Source: Hylemonella sp.
Lineage (GTDB): Bacteria > Pseudomonadota > Gammaproteobacteria > Burkholderiales > Burkholderiaceae_C
NCBI GenBank assembly: GCA_030680575.1
Contig: JAUXVI010000013.1
Coordinates: 1 to 64,000 of the forward strand
Reading direction: 5' to 3'
Length of the DNA: 64,000 nucleotides
Shown here: positions 53,715 to 62,619 of the stretch, one piece after another
Numbering within the stretch: position 1 is the stretch's first letter
Layout of the letters: each line of letters starts with the position of its first letter
Position numbers and translations under genes: made by a program
The notes under the pieces: generated by a model
What the model was told of the DNA's origin: nothing
Database searches by the model: none
Seen by the model: only the letters and a program-made list of their open reading frames with translations

Positions 53715-53853
53715 GGCAGGACCTTGGAACCTATGGCTGCAATTTAACAAACCTGGGCGCGACCCGAGCGTTCAGGTTTGTAACAATTCGTACAAACAGA
53801 CGCCGATAATGGCCGCCGTCGAAACCCCGTCCGTACGCGCTGATTTGCTCCCA

Positions 53854-54063
53854 ATGACCGCCCAGCCCAGCCCTCTTGAAGCCACCCAAGCCTTGTTTGC
53901 CGAACTGCAACAGCGTGCACGGGACGCCGGTCTGACCCTGCGCACACCGCCACCCGTGCCCACCACCTGCTGCGGGCGCGGCTGCAACGGCTGCGTGTGG
54001 GAAGGCTTTTATGGCGCAGCGGCGTACTGGCGGCAGGAAGCAGAGCTGGTGTTGCAAGGCTGA
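53854..54063 (+). CDS. Oxidoreductase-like domain protein (PF09791 type)
   Basis: A 69-residue protein with the motif P-P-x-P-T-T-C-C-G-R-G-C-N-G-C-V-W-E-G-F-Y: CCGRGCNGC gives four clustered Cys that bind metal in this family. Start at ATG 53854 (MTAQPSP) fits the short family N-terminus; an ATG at 53809 would add 15 residues. Function unknown. Confidence 0.8.
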   Translation: MTAQPSPLEATQALFAELQQRARDAGLTLRTPPPVPTTCCGRGCNGCVWEGFYGAAAYWRQEAELVLQG

Positions 54064-54073
54064 AGGATTCCAG

Positions 54074-54373
54074 ATGCGCATTTTCATGCTCGTCGGCCTC
54101 TGCTACGGGCTGTCAAGTCTCATCACCTTCGCGGTTTACGCGGTAGACAAGTCCGCCGCACGAACAGGTGGCCGGCGCGTGCCTGAACGCACGCTACACC
54201 TTCTGGCGCTGCTGGGCGGCTGGCCGGGGGCGCTGCTGGCCCGGCAATGGCTGCGCCACAAGTCACGCAAACCAAGGTTCTCCGCCATGTTATGGCTCAC
54301 GGTGCTGGGGAATGTGGCCTTAGCCGTGCTGCTGACTTCCGTGCAAGGTGGTCGCTGGGTCTGGCTGCATTAG
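54074..54373 (+). CDS. DUF1294 family membrane protein
   Basis: A 99-residue membrane protein with helix 1 at ~3-22, YAVDKSAARTGGRRVPERTL, a second helix with LLALLGGWPGALLARQWLRHKSRK and a third near the end. This is the DUF1294 pattern. Function unknown. It closely follows the small Cys-cluster gene. Confidence 0.82.
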   Translation: MRIFMLVGLCYGLSSLITFAVYAVDKSAARTGGRRVPERTLHLLALLGGWPGALLARQWLRHKSRKPRFSAMLWLTVLGNVALAVLLTSVQGGRWVWLH

Positions 54374-54504
54374 GCGCCGACCGTTCCCCAGGCCCCGGCG
54401 CCCCCAGTTTGCAAAAGGAGACGAAGCCAGTACAGTGGACTCGCTGGTCGCCTCCGGGCATCAGTGTGCTTTCGTCCCCAAAATCACACCCAAGGGAGAC
54501 TCCG

Positions 54505-54885
54505 ATGCGAAATACACAAAAGATGGTTCAAACCTTCCTGATCGCGCTGCTGTCAGCTTTGCTGTCCGTCTCGGCGTTCGCCCAAGGCGCCGGCACGGCC
54601 AACCCATCGCGTCAGACCCTGAGCGCCACACCCGACGGCAAGTACCTGGTCGACGCGACAGGCAAGAAGAAACTGCAGTACCTCGACTCCGCCAAGGCAT
54701 TTGTCCCGACCATGGTGGACGACCAGACGGACGGCAAACTGAGTCTGAACAAGGACACCTTGAGCAAAGGGCTCAGCTTCTACCCCTGCAATTGCCGCAA
54801 TGAGTGCATCCGCTGGGATGCGAACGGAAAGTGCCTGCAAACCTACCGAACCTGCGACATCTGCGTCAAGGGCGACTCTGACTAG
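54505..54885 (+). CDS. Secreted small Cys-rich protein
   Basis: A 126-residue protein with a signal peptide (FLIALLSALLSVSAFAQ). The mature part has DGKYLVDATGKKKLQYLD and a C-terminal cluster of Cys (CNCRNEC, GKCLQT, TCDIC). No family recognised. The Cys residues may bind metal or make disulfides. AGGGAGA precedes the start. Confidence 0.65.
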   Translation: MRNTQKMVQTFLIALLSALLSVSAFAQGAGTANPSRQTLSATPDGKYLVDATGKKKLQYLDSAKAFVPTMVDDQTDGKLSLNKDTLSKGLSFYPCNCRNECIRWDANGKCLQTYRTCDICVKGDSD

Positions 54886-54886
54886 C

Positions 54887-55798
54887 TCACTTTTGAGACA
54901 GCATCGCCATCGCACGCGAGACCTCATGCGAACCCTGGGCTGAGCCATTGGGCGGCACGGTCTCGCCCGCGCGGTCGGTCACCTCGGCCAGCTGAGCTGC
55001 CAGGCGTTCGTCCGCATCGCTGCCGAAGCCGACCCAGGCGCCTTGCGTCATGGTGATGTGGGCGGCCTCGACGCTGCCGGCGCCGGCGCACAGGGTGGTG
55101 CGGGTCGGCGCATCGGCGCTGGCCAACACCAGCATGGCCGGCACCACGGCTTCGGGCTTGAGCGCTTGCAGCACCGCTTCGGGCATCAGGTCTTCGGTCA
55201 TGCGCGTGGCGGCCGTCGGCGCCAGGCAGTTGACGCGGATGTCATGCTTGGCACCTTCCAGCGCCAGCGTCTGCATCAGGCCGACAAGGGCCAGCTTGGC
55301 CGCACCGTAGTTGGACTGGCCGAAGTTGCCGTACAGGCCAGTGGAGGACGTCGTCATGACGATGCGGCCGTATTTCTGTTCGGTCATGATGGGCCACACC
55401 GCTTTCGTGCAGTGCACGGCGCCCATCAGGTGCACGTCGAGCACCAGGCGAAAGTCGGCCAGATCCATCTTGGCAAAGGTCTTGTCGCGCAGGATGCCGG
55501 CGTTGTTGACAAGAATGTCGACGCGACCCCAGGTGTCCATGGCCTGCTGCACCATGGCCTGCACGGCAGCGAAGTCGGTTACCGAGGCGGCATTGGCAAT
55601 CGCCTCGCCGCCGGCGGCACGGATCTCGTCCACCACCGCCTGTGCCGCCGTGGCGGAACCACCGGAGCCGTCGCGCGCGCCGCCCAAATCGTTGACCACC
55701 ACCCGGGCACCACGCGCGGCCAGTGCCAGCGCATGCTGTTTGCCCAAGCCGCCGCCGGCGCCGGTCACGATGGCCACTCGGCCCTTGAAGTCGATCAT
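54887..55798 (-). CDS. Short-chain dehydrogenase (3-hydroxyacyl-CoA dehydrogenase-like)
   Basis: A 303-residue SDR with TGAGGGLGKQHALALAARGA, VVNDLGGARDGSGG, catalytic SSTGLYGNFGQSNYGAAK and the extended C-terminus of MFE-2-type 3-hydroxyacyl-CoA dehydrogenases. It probably works in fatty-acid or sterol-side-chain oxidation with NAD. No other beta-oxidation gene lies nearby. Confidence 0.87.
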   Translation of the reverse strand: MIDFKGRVAIVTGAGGGLGKQHALALAARGARVVVNDLGGARDGSGGSATAAQAVVDEIRAAGGEAIANAASVTDFAAVQAMVQQAMDTWGRVDILVNNAGILRDKTFAKMDLADFRLVLDVHLMGAVHCTKAVWPIMTEQKYGRIVMTTSSTGLYGNFGQSNYGAAKLALVGLMQTLALEGAKHDIRVNCLAPTAATRMTEDLMPEAVLQALKPEAVVPAMLVLASADAPTRTTLCAGAGSVEAAHITMTQGAWVGFGSDADERLAAQLAEVTDRAGETVPPNGSAQGSHEVSRAMAMLSQK

Positions 55799-55890
55799 GC
55801 TGTTTCCTTCCGCTTGGTTAGCCTATGCTGTGAATCCTGCAAATCTTAATTCACCCTTTTTCCGAAACCGGTCACCTGTCTGACAGCACC

Positions 55891-56760
55891 ATGCAACTGA
55901 ACTCCGAAGTCGTCACCGCTCCACCGCGCGCCGCTGCCACGGTGGTCATGCTGCGCGATGCCCCCGAAGGCCTGGAGGTGTTCCTGCTCAAGCGCCACGG
56001 CAATTCGGACGTGCTGGGCGGCGCTTATGTCTTTCCCGGCGGCAAGGTCGACGAGGCCGACGCTGGCCTGGCCGCCCACCTGAACCAGTCGCCGGCCGAA
56101 TTGCACGCTGCTCTGGGCGACACCGAACTGGACCTGCCAACGGCCACGAGTTTTTATGTGGCAGCGCTGCGCGAAGCATTCGAAGAGTCGGGCGTGCTGT
56201 TTGCCACCGAGGCAGACGCCGCGCAGTTGCAACAGGCCGCTGCACTGCTGCGCCAAGGGTTGGCCTTCGATGCCATGCTGGCGCAACTGGCATTGCAGCT
56301 GGACACACGCAGCGTGCTGCCCTGGTCGCGCTGGATCACGCCGCGCATGCCCTCGGTCAGCAACAAGCGCTTCGACACGCGCTTCTTCGTGGCCGCCGTG
56401 CCGGCGCAGCAGACGGCGCGCCACGATGACTACGAGGCAACCGACAGCGTCTGGCTGGCACCGCGCCTGGCACTGCAACAGTACTGGGATGGTCAGATCT
56501 CGCTGGCACCGCCACAGATCATGAGCCTGGCGCATCTGGCGCGGCATGCGTCGGTGACCAGCGTGCTGACTGAGGCGCAGCATCGTTTGCCACCGGTGAT
56601 CCTGCCGGAATCGTTTGATGACAACGGCCTGCGCGTGATCTGCTACCCCGGTGACGAGCGCCACCCGGTCTCGCAGCGCGCCCTGCCCGGCCCGACGCGT
56701 CTGCATTTTCGCAACAAGCGCTTCGAGCCGCACAGCGGCTTCGAGGGTCTGTTCGTCTGA
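55891..56760 (+). CDS. NUDIX hydrolase (NUDT19/acyl-CoA-type, insertion-containing)
   Basis: A 289-residue protein with VVMLRDAPEGLEVFLLKRHG, FPGGKVDEADAG, and a Nudix box tail AALREAFEESGVLF. About 45 residues separate the first Gly-rich part from the REx-x-EExG, as in the NUDT19-like branch that acts on acyl-CoA-type or large nucleotide substrates. Divergent from the SDR gene. Confidence 0.85.
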   Translation: MQLNSEVVTAPPRAAATVVMLRDAPEGLEVFLLKRHGNSDVLGGAYVFPGGKVDEADAGLAAHLNQSPAELHAALGDTELDLPTATSFYVAALREAFEESGVLFATEADAAQLQQAAALLRQGLAFDAMLAQLALQLDTRSVLPWSRWITPRMPSVSNKRFDTRFFVAAVPAQQTARHDDYEATDSVWLAPRLALQQYWDGQISLAPPQIMSLAHLARHASVTSVLTEAQHRLPPVILPESFDDNGLRVICYPGDERHPVSQRALPGPTRLHFRNKRFEPHSGFEGLFV

Positions 56761-56874
56761 GGCGGCAGGCACGGCAACACCGGGCGACGAGCGGTCTTGC
56801 GCCCGCGCAGCGCGGCCACTAGCATGCCCTCCCACACCAGCGGCAAGCAGCCGCGGTCCAAAGGGAGGCGCACG

Positions 56875-57747
56875 ATGGACATCAAGGCTCCGTGGGAATT
56901 GCCCGGACTCAGCGGCGGTCTGGCTTCCTACCGTTACCGCTTTCTGGCCGAAGGTGACTCCTGGTTTTCGATCGGCGAGCTGCCACCCTGGGCCACATCC
57001 AATCTGCTGTTTGAGCTGCGGCAAAGCAGCCTCAAGAACGACGTCGTCGTCAACTGCGCCCATCAGGGCGACACGCTCACCCACATGGTGGAGATGTGGC
57101 ACGACGCCAATTTCACCGGCCTGCTGGACGGCCCGATCCAGCGGCCCTGGGATGGCATCCTGCTGTCCGCCGGGGGCAATGACCTCATCGATGCCAGTCT
57201 GGTGCCCGGCAGCGAGCCCAGCCACAAACGCCTGCTGCTGTTGCCGCACGAACGGCCGGAACAGCCCAGCCTGGGCAGCGACTATGTGTCCGAAACGGGC
57301 TGGCAGCTTTTCCTGTCTTACCTGCAGGCCAACATCAAGACCCTGATCGAACGGCGCGATCACAGCCCGAGCCACGCACCGCAGCTGGGCTGGAAGGCAC
57401 CGATCTTTCTGCACACCTACCACCAGCCCACCGTGCGCAATGCGCCCGCCGGCCCGCTGGGCCCCTGGCTCTACAAGGCCGTCACGCATTACCAAGTCCC
57501 CGAGCCGCACTGGCAGTTGGTGGGTGACGAGCTGTTCGGCCGCCTGCGCAGCGCTTTGCTCGGCGTGGCGTCGGACAGCGACCGCGTGTTTGTCTTCGAC
57601 AGCTCTGGCGCCGTGACGCTGGCCGCCGCCGTGCCCGGCTCGACCGGCGCCAGCGGCGACTGGCAGAACGAAATCCACCTCACGCCGCAGGGCTACCGCA
57701 AGGTGGCATCCGCCCTGCTGGCCTTCATCGAGGGCCACATGCCTTGA
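56875..57747 (+). CDS. SGNH/GDSL-type hydrolase
   Basis: A 290-residue protein with block I FLAEGDSWFSIG (catalytic Ser in GDSW), block III LLSAGGNDLI, and block V NEIHLTPQGY giving the His, i.e. a SGNH hydrolase. The ester or sugar substrate is unknown. ATG at 56875 has AAAGGGAGG upstream. It is convergent with the cfa operon. Confidence 0.85.
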   Translation: MDIKAPWELPGLSGGLASYRYRFLAEGDSWFSIGELPPWATSNLLFELRQSSLKNDVVVNCAHQGDTLTHMVEMWHDANFTGLLDGPIQRPWDGILLSAGGNDLIDASLVPGSEPSHKRLLLLPHERPEQPSLGSDYVSETGWQLFLSYLQANIKTLIERRDHSPSHAPQLGWKAPIFLHTYHQPTVRNAPAGPLGPWLYKAVTHYQVPEPHWQLVGDELFGRLRSALLGVASDSDRVFVFDSSGAVTLAAAVPGSTGASGDWQNEIHLTPQGYRKVASALLAFIEGHMP

Positions 57748-57754
57748 AGCCGCA

Positions 57755-58183
57755 TCAGCTGTTGGCGCGTTGCTTCAACCAGCGCATCAGTGCACCCACC
57801 AGCGGCAGCTTCTCGTACAACTCCTCCGCCGCATCCCAGTAGTCGCGGTGAAAGCAGATGCGCCCATCCGGCGCCAGCCTGAGGTGCGTGGCGCCGCGAA
57901 TGGTCTGCTGCACGTCCGGGCTGAACTTGCGGAAGCGGAAATGGAAGTCCCAGGTGAGGAAGCATTGCTCGCCATCAACCACGCGACTGGTGATGACGAA
58001 ACGCGGCTCGTGCAGGTTCTCGTACATGTGGCCGAAGATGCGACTGATGGCCGCAATGCCACGCACCTCGTTGAAGGGGTCCTTGAACCAGGCGTTCTCG
58101 GTATAGAACTCGCCGAAGCGCTCGACGCTGAGGGGCGTCAATGCTTCAAAGAAGACCACGATGCGTTCGATGGCGTGACTCAT
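57755..58183 (-). CDS. NTF2/SnoaL-like protein, last gene of the cfa operon
   Basis: A 142-residue alpha+beta barrel-type protein: ERFGEFYTENAWFKDPFNEV, FLTWDFHFRF and FHRDYWDAAEELYEKL are the DUF2358/SnoaL-like pattern. No catalytic residues assigned. Its start overlaps the SDR stop by four bases, the last link in the operon. It often accompanies such lipid-modifying operons. Confidence 0.83.
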   Translation of the reverse strand: MSHAIERIVVFFEALTPLSVERFGEFYTENAWFKDPFNEVRGIAAISRIFGHMYENLHEPRFVITSRVVDGEQCFLTWDFHFRFRKFSPDVQQTIRGATHLRLAPDGRICFHRDYWDAAEELYEKLPLVGALMRWLKQRANS

Positions 58184-58974
58184 AGTCCGGTGAACTTTCG
58201 CACAAGTGGGAAATAAAGGCGATAGGGCAGCAGGCGCAGCAGCTTCATCCAGCGCGTGAAGCGCTTCGGGTAATGGATGTCGAAGTCACCGCGTGCCCAG
58301 CCCGCCAGCATGGCCTGTGCCGCCTGCTCAGGGGTGATGAGGCCGGGCATCTTGAATTCGTTCTGGGCCGTCAGCGGCGTTTCGACAAACCCCGGATTGA
58401 CCAGACTGACGCCAATGCCCAGCGGCTGCAGATCGAGGTAGAGCGTCTCGGCCAGGTTGATGAGCGCGGCCTTGGTCGGGCCATAAGCCAGGCTTTGCGG
58501 CAGGCCGCGAAAACCCGCCACGCTGCTGACCAGGCTGATGTGACCGCTACCCCGGGCCCGCAGCCCCGGCAGCACGGCGTCGAGCACATACAAGGCGCCC
58601 AGGTAGTTGATGCGCTGGTGCACCAGCATCTCCTTGAGATCGAAGGCATCGGCCCGCAGCGCGCGGTAATGGCCGGCGCAGTACAGCACCAGGTCGATCG
58701 CCTGCCGGGCCTCGATGCTGCGCGCGGCGGCCTGCACCTGCGCCAGGTCCGTCACGTCCAGCGGCAGGGCCACGGCACGCAAGCGGCCTTGTCCATCGCT
58801 GCCCGGGTGCTGCGCCACCCACGCATCGAGGGCCTGGGCATGGCGGGCCGAGACAAACACGGTGGCGCCCTGTGCATGCAATGCCGAGGCCGTGGCTCGG
58901 CCGATGCCGCTGGAGGCACCGACCAGCCAGACCGTCTTGCCGTGCCAGTCTCGCAGGGGGGTGTTGAACGTCAT
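58180..58974 (-). CDS. Short-chain dehydrogenase/reductase (cfa operon)
   Basis: A 264-residue SDR with WLVGASSGIGRATASALHA, YCAGHYRALRA, VSSVAGFRGLPQSLAYGPTKA (Ser, Tyr, Lys) and a longer C-terminal KRFTRWMKLLRLLPYRLY. It may act on a lipid intermediate. ATG at 58974 overlaps the upstream gene by four bases. Confidence 0.88.
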   Translation of the reverse strand: MTFNTPLRDWHGKTVWLVGASSGIGRATASALHAQGATVFVSARHAQALDAWVAQHPGSDGQGRLRAVALPLDVTDLAQVQAAARSIEARQAIDLVLYCAGHYRALRADAFDLKEMLVHQRINYLGALYVLDAVLPGLRARGSGHISLVSSVAGFRGLPQSLAYGPTKAALINLAETLYLDLQPLGIGVSLVNPGFVETPLTAQNEFKMPGLITPEQAAQAMLAGWARGDFDIHYPKRFTRWMKLLRLLPYRLYFPLVRKFTGL

Positions 58975-59537
58975 GGCAGCCGCTTGCTGAAGGACAGTGT
59001 GACCTCCCCCAGTGTCACGCCCCACTTGCTCATGGTGGCGCGGTTGAGCATGACGCGGTCGTTCATCAGGTACATCCAGTCGTCGAAGCGCACCTCGATG
59101 ATGCGGCCATCCACCGGCAGGCTCAGGGTGTAGGCCCAGTAGAAGGCATTGCCCTGCTCTTCACCCACGGCCTCGCCCACCACGTCGTCGGCGCGGCCGC
59201 TGTAGCGGCCCTGCCCGCCCGTACCGGGCTCGCGCTGGAGGCGCCAGATGCGTTTTTGTGTCGTGCCGCCGGAGTAGACAAAGTCTTCGTCCAGCACGCC
59301 CTCCTCGCGGCCGGCGTCGCCCTGCCAGCTGCATTGCATGACCACGGTAAAGCGCTTGACCACCTTGCCGGCGCGGTCGGTGAAGACGCCATAGGCGTCG
59401 ATGGTGCCGTTGAAGTAGCGCCGCAGATCCAGCAGCGGGGTCTGGCCGGCGTAATCACCGATCCTGGGTGAAGCGCAGCCAGACAGTGAAGCCGCACCGA
59501 GCGCGGCGGTACCGGCGAGGAGGAGACGTCGTTTCAT
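58971..59537 (-). CDS. DUF3833 family lipoprotein
   Basis: A 188-residue lipoprotein (lipobox LSGC near residue 20), with LLDLRRYFNGTIDAYGVFTD, RAGKVVKRFTVVMQCSWQG, and FYWAYTLSLPVDGRIIEVRFDDWMYL, the DUF3833 signature. The family occurs almost only beside cfa-type genes. Coupled to both neighbours by ATGA overlaps. Confidence 0.88.
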   Translation of the reverse strand: MKRRLLLAGTAALGAASLSGCASPRIGDYAGQTPLLDLRRYFNGTIDAYGVFTDRAGKVVKRFTVVMQCSWQGDAGREEGVLDEDFVYSGGTTQKRIWRLQREPGTGGQGRYSGRADDVVGEAVGEEQGNAFYWAYTLSLPVDGRIIEVRFDDWMYLMNDRVMLNRATMSKWGVTLGEVTLSFSKRLP

Positions 59538-60814
59538 GAGTTGCCTTTCGTGCCGCCGGAGCAGCGGATGAAAAACCGATACAGCAGGCCGGCCGCCAGC
59601 AGCTTGAGCAGACAGGGCAGCAGGCCGTAGGCGATGCCCAGCGCCTGCAGCGCCTGCGGCTCGCGTGTGCCCGGCACATAACCGAAAAGACCCAGCAGCG
59701 GCAGCGCCAGGCCGGCGGCCAGTGCCAGGTTGAGCTTGGTGGCAAAGTTCCACCAGCCGAAGTAGGCGCCTTGCGCCTGGCCCAGGTCACCGGCACGCGC
59801 CATCAAGCCGCTGAGCAGGGCGCCGGGCAGGGCCAGGTCAGCACCCAGCGCCAAACCGGACAGCATGCAGATCAGGACAAAGGGCAGCGCGTCGCCCGCC
59901 CCCAGCCCGCTGGCCCAGACAAACACGCCGATCGCCAGCAGCATGCCGGCCAGCCAGCAACGCGCCAGGCCAAAACGCCGCACGCCGCGCAGCCACAAGG
60001 GCATGGACAGCGCGGCACACAGGAAATAACTGCCCAGGACGAGCGGCTCCAGCGAAGGCGGCGCCTGCAAGCGGTCCTGCACGAAGAACAGCACCAGCGT
60101 GGCCGGCACGGCGCTGGCAATACCGTTGAGCATGAACACCGCCAGCAGACGGCGAAAGGCGGGGCGGCGCCAGGGCAGCCACAGCGCAGCCGCCCGCGGC
60201 GCTGCCGGGTCGTGCTGCAGCTGGGGGCGCGGCGCACGCAGCCAAGCCAACCAGCCCAGCACGAGTGCCAACCAGAACAACAGCACGGTGGGCGCCAGCC
60301 CGAGCAGGACCGGCGCCAGCGACGCCAACAGCACGCCCAGCAGCCCCTGGCCTTCGCGCCAGGCCACCAGCCGGCTTTGCTGCACCGCATCGCCCGCCAG
60401 CAGCGCGCCCCAGGATTGGTGCGCCACCATGACCGCGCTGTAGCTGGCATAGGTCAGCATCAGCAGCACGGCACTGGACCAGAGCAAGGCCTGCGGTTGC
60501 TGGGTTAGCGGGAAAAAAAGCAGCAGAAAGCCCAGCGCCAGCAAGCCACACGCCGCCGCCGCCCATGCCAGAACGGTACGCGCCGAGCGACGGAACAGAC
60601 GATCACACCAACGCCCCAGCAGCGGGTCGATCAGGGCGTCGAGCAGGCGGGTTGCCAGCAGCACGGCACCGAGCGCGGCCAGCGGCACACCGAACTCACG
60701 TGCGTAGTGGTTGGGCAGCAGCACGTACAGCGGCAGGGCGACAAAGGCCAGCGGCAGCCCCATCAGGCCGTAACGCCAACCCTGGCCCAGCGTGAGCGTG
60801 TGTGTGTTGGACAT
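59534..60814 (-). CDS. MFS_2/GPH-type transporter
   Basis: A 426-residue membrane protein with about 12 helices, YARAFGVPLAALGAVLLATRLLD-like (YAREFGVPL), ARLLDALIDPLLGRWCDR as the MFS_2 family (MFSD2/GPH) region and GGWNFATKLNLALAAGLALP-like (WWNFATKLNLALAAGLALPL). MFS_2 members move sugars or lysophospholipids. In this operon a lipid or precursor is plausible. Confidence 0.85.
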   Translation of the reverse strand: MSNTHTLTLGQGWRYGLMGLPLAFVALPLYVLLPNHYAREFGVPLAALGAVLLATRLLDALIDPLLGRWCDRLFRRSARTVLAWAAAACGLLALGFLLLFFPLTQQPQALLWSSAVLLMLTYASYSAVMVAHQSWGALLAGDAVQQSRLVAWREGQGLLGVLLASLAPVLLGLAPTVLLFWLALVLGWLAWLRAPRPQLQHDPAAPRAAALWLPWRRPAFRRLLAVFMLNGIASAVPATLVLFFVQDRLQAPPSLEPLVLGSYFLCAALSMPLWLRGVRRFGLARCWLAGMLLAIGVFVWASGLGAGDALPFVLICMLSGLALGADLALPGALLSGLMARAGDLGQAQGAYFGWWNFATKLNLALAAGLALPLLGLFGYVPGTREPQALQALGIAYGLLPCLLKLLAAGLLYRFFIRCSGGTKGNS

Positions 60815-60835
60815 GGGATGCGTCGGAACCCGGCG

Positions 60836-61474
60836 TCAGTTGCTGCTGGCCACCGTCTGCCCCAGCAAGGCTTGGCGCAGGCGCGGCTCGGACGTCTTGT
60901 CCGACAGCCAGATGCCGAAAAACAGTTGGGCAAATTCGGCGTCCATCACCTCGGCTGTCAGGCGGCCGTTGGCCAGGAAACGCGCACCCTGCCCCGGCAG
61001 GTAGATGCCCAGCAGACGATCGCCGGGTTCCACATCAGGAAAGGCTTGCGTCATGGCCTGCAGCCAGGCCTGTGCCTGCGTTTCGGAAAAACGACCGAGC
61101 CGGCGCATTTCGTCGATGGAACGCTGCGCGATGTCGCGCCCCTTGAAGCCGCGCAGGTAGCGCAACTCCAGCGCATAACGCTGCCGCGCCAGCGCGGCGC
61201 TGTCGAAGCCGGGTTCGACCCACAGACTGGCCTGGTAGACATCAAAGCCCCAGAAGCTGAAGCGCGAAGCACCGGCCAGCCGCGGCTGCGCCAGCTCGGT
61301 GGCCACCGGCACCGGCACGGCAGTTTGCGCCTGCGCCGCTGGTTGCAGGCAAAAAATGGCTGTAGCCCATACCAACAATGCGCGAGCCGCTATTTTTTTT
61401 GTAGCGTGAACTGCACCACGTCGATGTTCGCCTCGTCGAAAGCTGCTTCGCAGTAAGCCAGATAGAACTCCCAT
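60836..61474 (-). CDS. Chalcone-isomerase-like periplasmic protein
   Basis: A protein of up to 212 residues in the chalcone isomerase-like fold (SRFSFWGFDVYQASLWVEPG, then ALELRYLRGFKGRDIAQRSI). A signal-peptide-like stretch (KKIAARALLVWATAIFCLQP, ending AQAQ) is made by the dispersed repeat that straddles the cfa stop. The start is doubtful: the ATG at 61474 lies 85 bases inside cfa; TTG codons near 61378 are the alternatives. Homologues follow cfa in similar operons. Confidence 0.75.
   Translation of the reverse strand: MGVLSGLLRSSFRRGEHRRGAVHATKKIAARALLVWATAIFCLQPAAQAQTAVPVPVATELAQPRLAGASRFSFWGFDVYQASLWVEPGFDSAALARQRYALELRYLRGFKGRDIAQRSIDEMRRLGRFSETQAQAWLQAMTQAFPDVEPGDRLLGIYLPGQGARFLANGRLTAEVMDAEFAQLFFGIWLSDKTSEPRLRQALLGQTVASSN
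61350..61405 (-). repeat. Dispersed 56-bp repeat, copy 9 (across the cfa/chalcone-isomerase-like junction)
   Basis: On the minus strand: GCTACAAAAAAAATAGCGGC, then TCGCGCATTG and TATGGGCTACAGCCATTTTT. It contains the cfa stop codon (frame 2) and the signal-peptide part of the next gene (frame 1). Confidence 0.8.
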
Positions 61475-62619
61475 AAGCGCATGAACCTTTCGTCAAAACC
61501 CAGTTGCAGAATGCGGCGTCGCTCGGCCAGGAACTGGTGGCGCCAGCGCCGCAGCGTCTCGGCGTAGTCGGGTCCGAAGGCCAGCTCATCCACCACCTTG
61601 AGGCCGGCCGCTTCGGCCTGGCGGCGGAACTCGCTGGGGGACGGCAGGCAGCCGCCGGGAAAGATGTACTGCTGGATGAAGTCGGTCGAGTTCACATAAC
61701 GTTCGAACAGCGCGTCGTCGATGACGATGCTCTGGATGCAGGCACGACCACCGGACTTGAGCAGGCGGTGCACGGTCTCGAAGTACTGCGGCCAGTACTC
61801 GCGGCCCACGGCCTCCACCATCTCGATGGAGCAGATGGCGTCGAACGGGCCGTCGTGGATATCGCGGTAGTCCTGCAGCCGCAGGTCGGCACGCTGGCCC
61901 ATTCCCAGACTCACGCCCAGACGGGCCAGGCGCGCCTGCCCCCAGGCCAGCTGCTCGGTGCTGAGCGTGACGCCGACCATGCTGGCGCCGAACTCGGTGC
62001 TGGCCATCTCGGCCAGTGCGCCCCAGCCGCAACCGATCTCCAGCACGCGGTCGCCCGGCCCAACGCCCGCCATGCGCAGCGCACGACGCACCTTGGCCTG
62101 CTGCGCCGGCACCATGTCACCGTCCGGCCGACCCTCGAACCAGGCCGAGGAGTAGTTCATGGTCTCGTCCAGCCAGAGCTTGTAGAAGGCGTTGCCGAGG
62201 TCGTAGTGGGCGTGGATGTTTTTCTTGCTGTTGGCTTTGGTGTTGCGATGCAGCAGGTGACGCAGCCGGTACAACAGGCTTCCAAGCCAACTGCCGTAGA
62301 TCACGCCCTCGATCTCCTGCCGGTTGCGCACGAACAGGCGCAGCAGCTCGGCCAGCTGCGGCGTACTCCAGTCGCCGGCCATGTAGCTTTCGGCAAACCC
62401 GATGTCGCCGGACTTGAGCACCGCACCGAACACGGCCCAGTTGTGCAGCACCAGGGTCGCCGTGGGCTGCTCACCCCGGCCGAACTGCTGCACCGTGCCG
62501 TCGGGCAGGTGCAGGGTCAACGTGCCATGGCGCAGGCGCTGCAGCAGCTGGAAGACAGTGCGCGCGCTGGCCGGGGCGCCGCGCGGAAGCGTCAGGGTGG
62601 GTGCGGTGGTGCTGTTCAT
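61390..62619 (-). CDS. cfa: Cyclopropane-fatty-acyl-phospholipid synthase
   Basis: A 409-residue methyltransferase that adds a methylene from S-adenosylmethionine to unsaturated acyl chains. It has SESYMAGDWSTPQL-like (FAESYMAGDWS), HYDLGNAFYKLWLDETMNYS, VLEIGCGWGALAE (SAM motif I), EMVEAVGREYWPQYF and QQYIFPGGCLPS. It is shorter than E. coli Cfa at the N-terminus in the usual way of the DUF1365-linked branch. Stop codon lies in a dispersed repeat. Related RpoE-ChrR-controlled operons in Rhodobacter make modified fatty acids. Confidence 0.95.
   Translation of the reverse strand: MNSTTAPTLTLPRGAPASARTVFQLLQRLRHGTLTLHLPDGTVQQFGRGEQPTATLVLHNWAVFGAVLKSGDIGFAESYMAGDWSTPQLAELLRLFVRNRQEIEGVIYGSWLGSLLYRLRHLLHRNTKANSKKNIHAHYDLGNAFYKLWLDETMNYSSAWFEGRPDGDMVPAQQAKVRRALRMAGVGPGDRVLEIGCGWGALAEMASTEFGASMVGVTLSTEQLAWGQARLARLGVSLGMGQRADLRLQDYRDIHDGPFDAICSIEMVEAVGREYWPQYFETVHRLLKSGGRACIQSIVIDDALFERYVNSTDFIQQYIFPGGCLPSPSEFRRQAEAAGLKVVDELAFGPDYAETLRRWRHQFLAERRRILQLGFDERFMRLWEFYLAYCEAAFDEANIDVVQFTLQKK

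Noticed and set aside
53802-53809. GCCGATAA, the exact -10 box of sigma-28 promoters
   Set aside because: No matching -35 at the right distance, and the box overlaps a possible start codon, leaving no leader. Probably chance.
55846-57738. A 630-codon minus-strand frame opposite the NUDIX and SGNH genes
   Set aside because: Composition is that of an antisense shadow; both genes on the plus strand have intact catalytic motifs.
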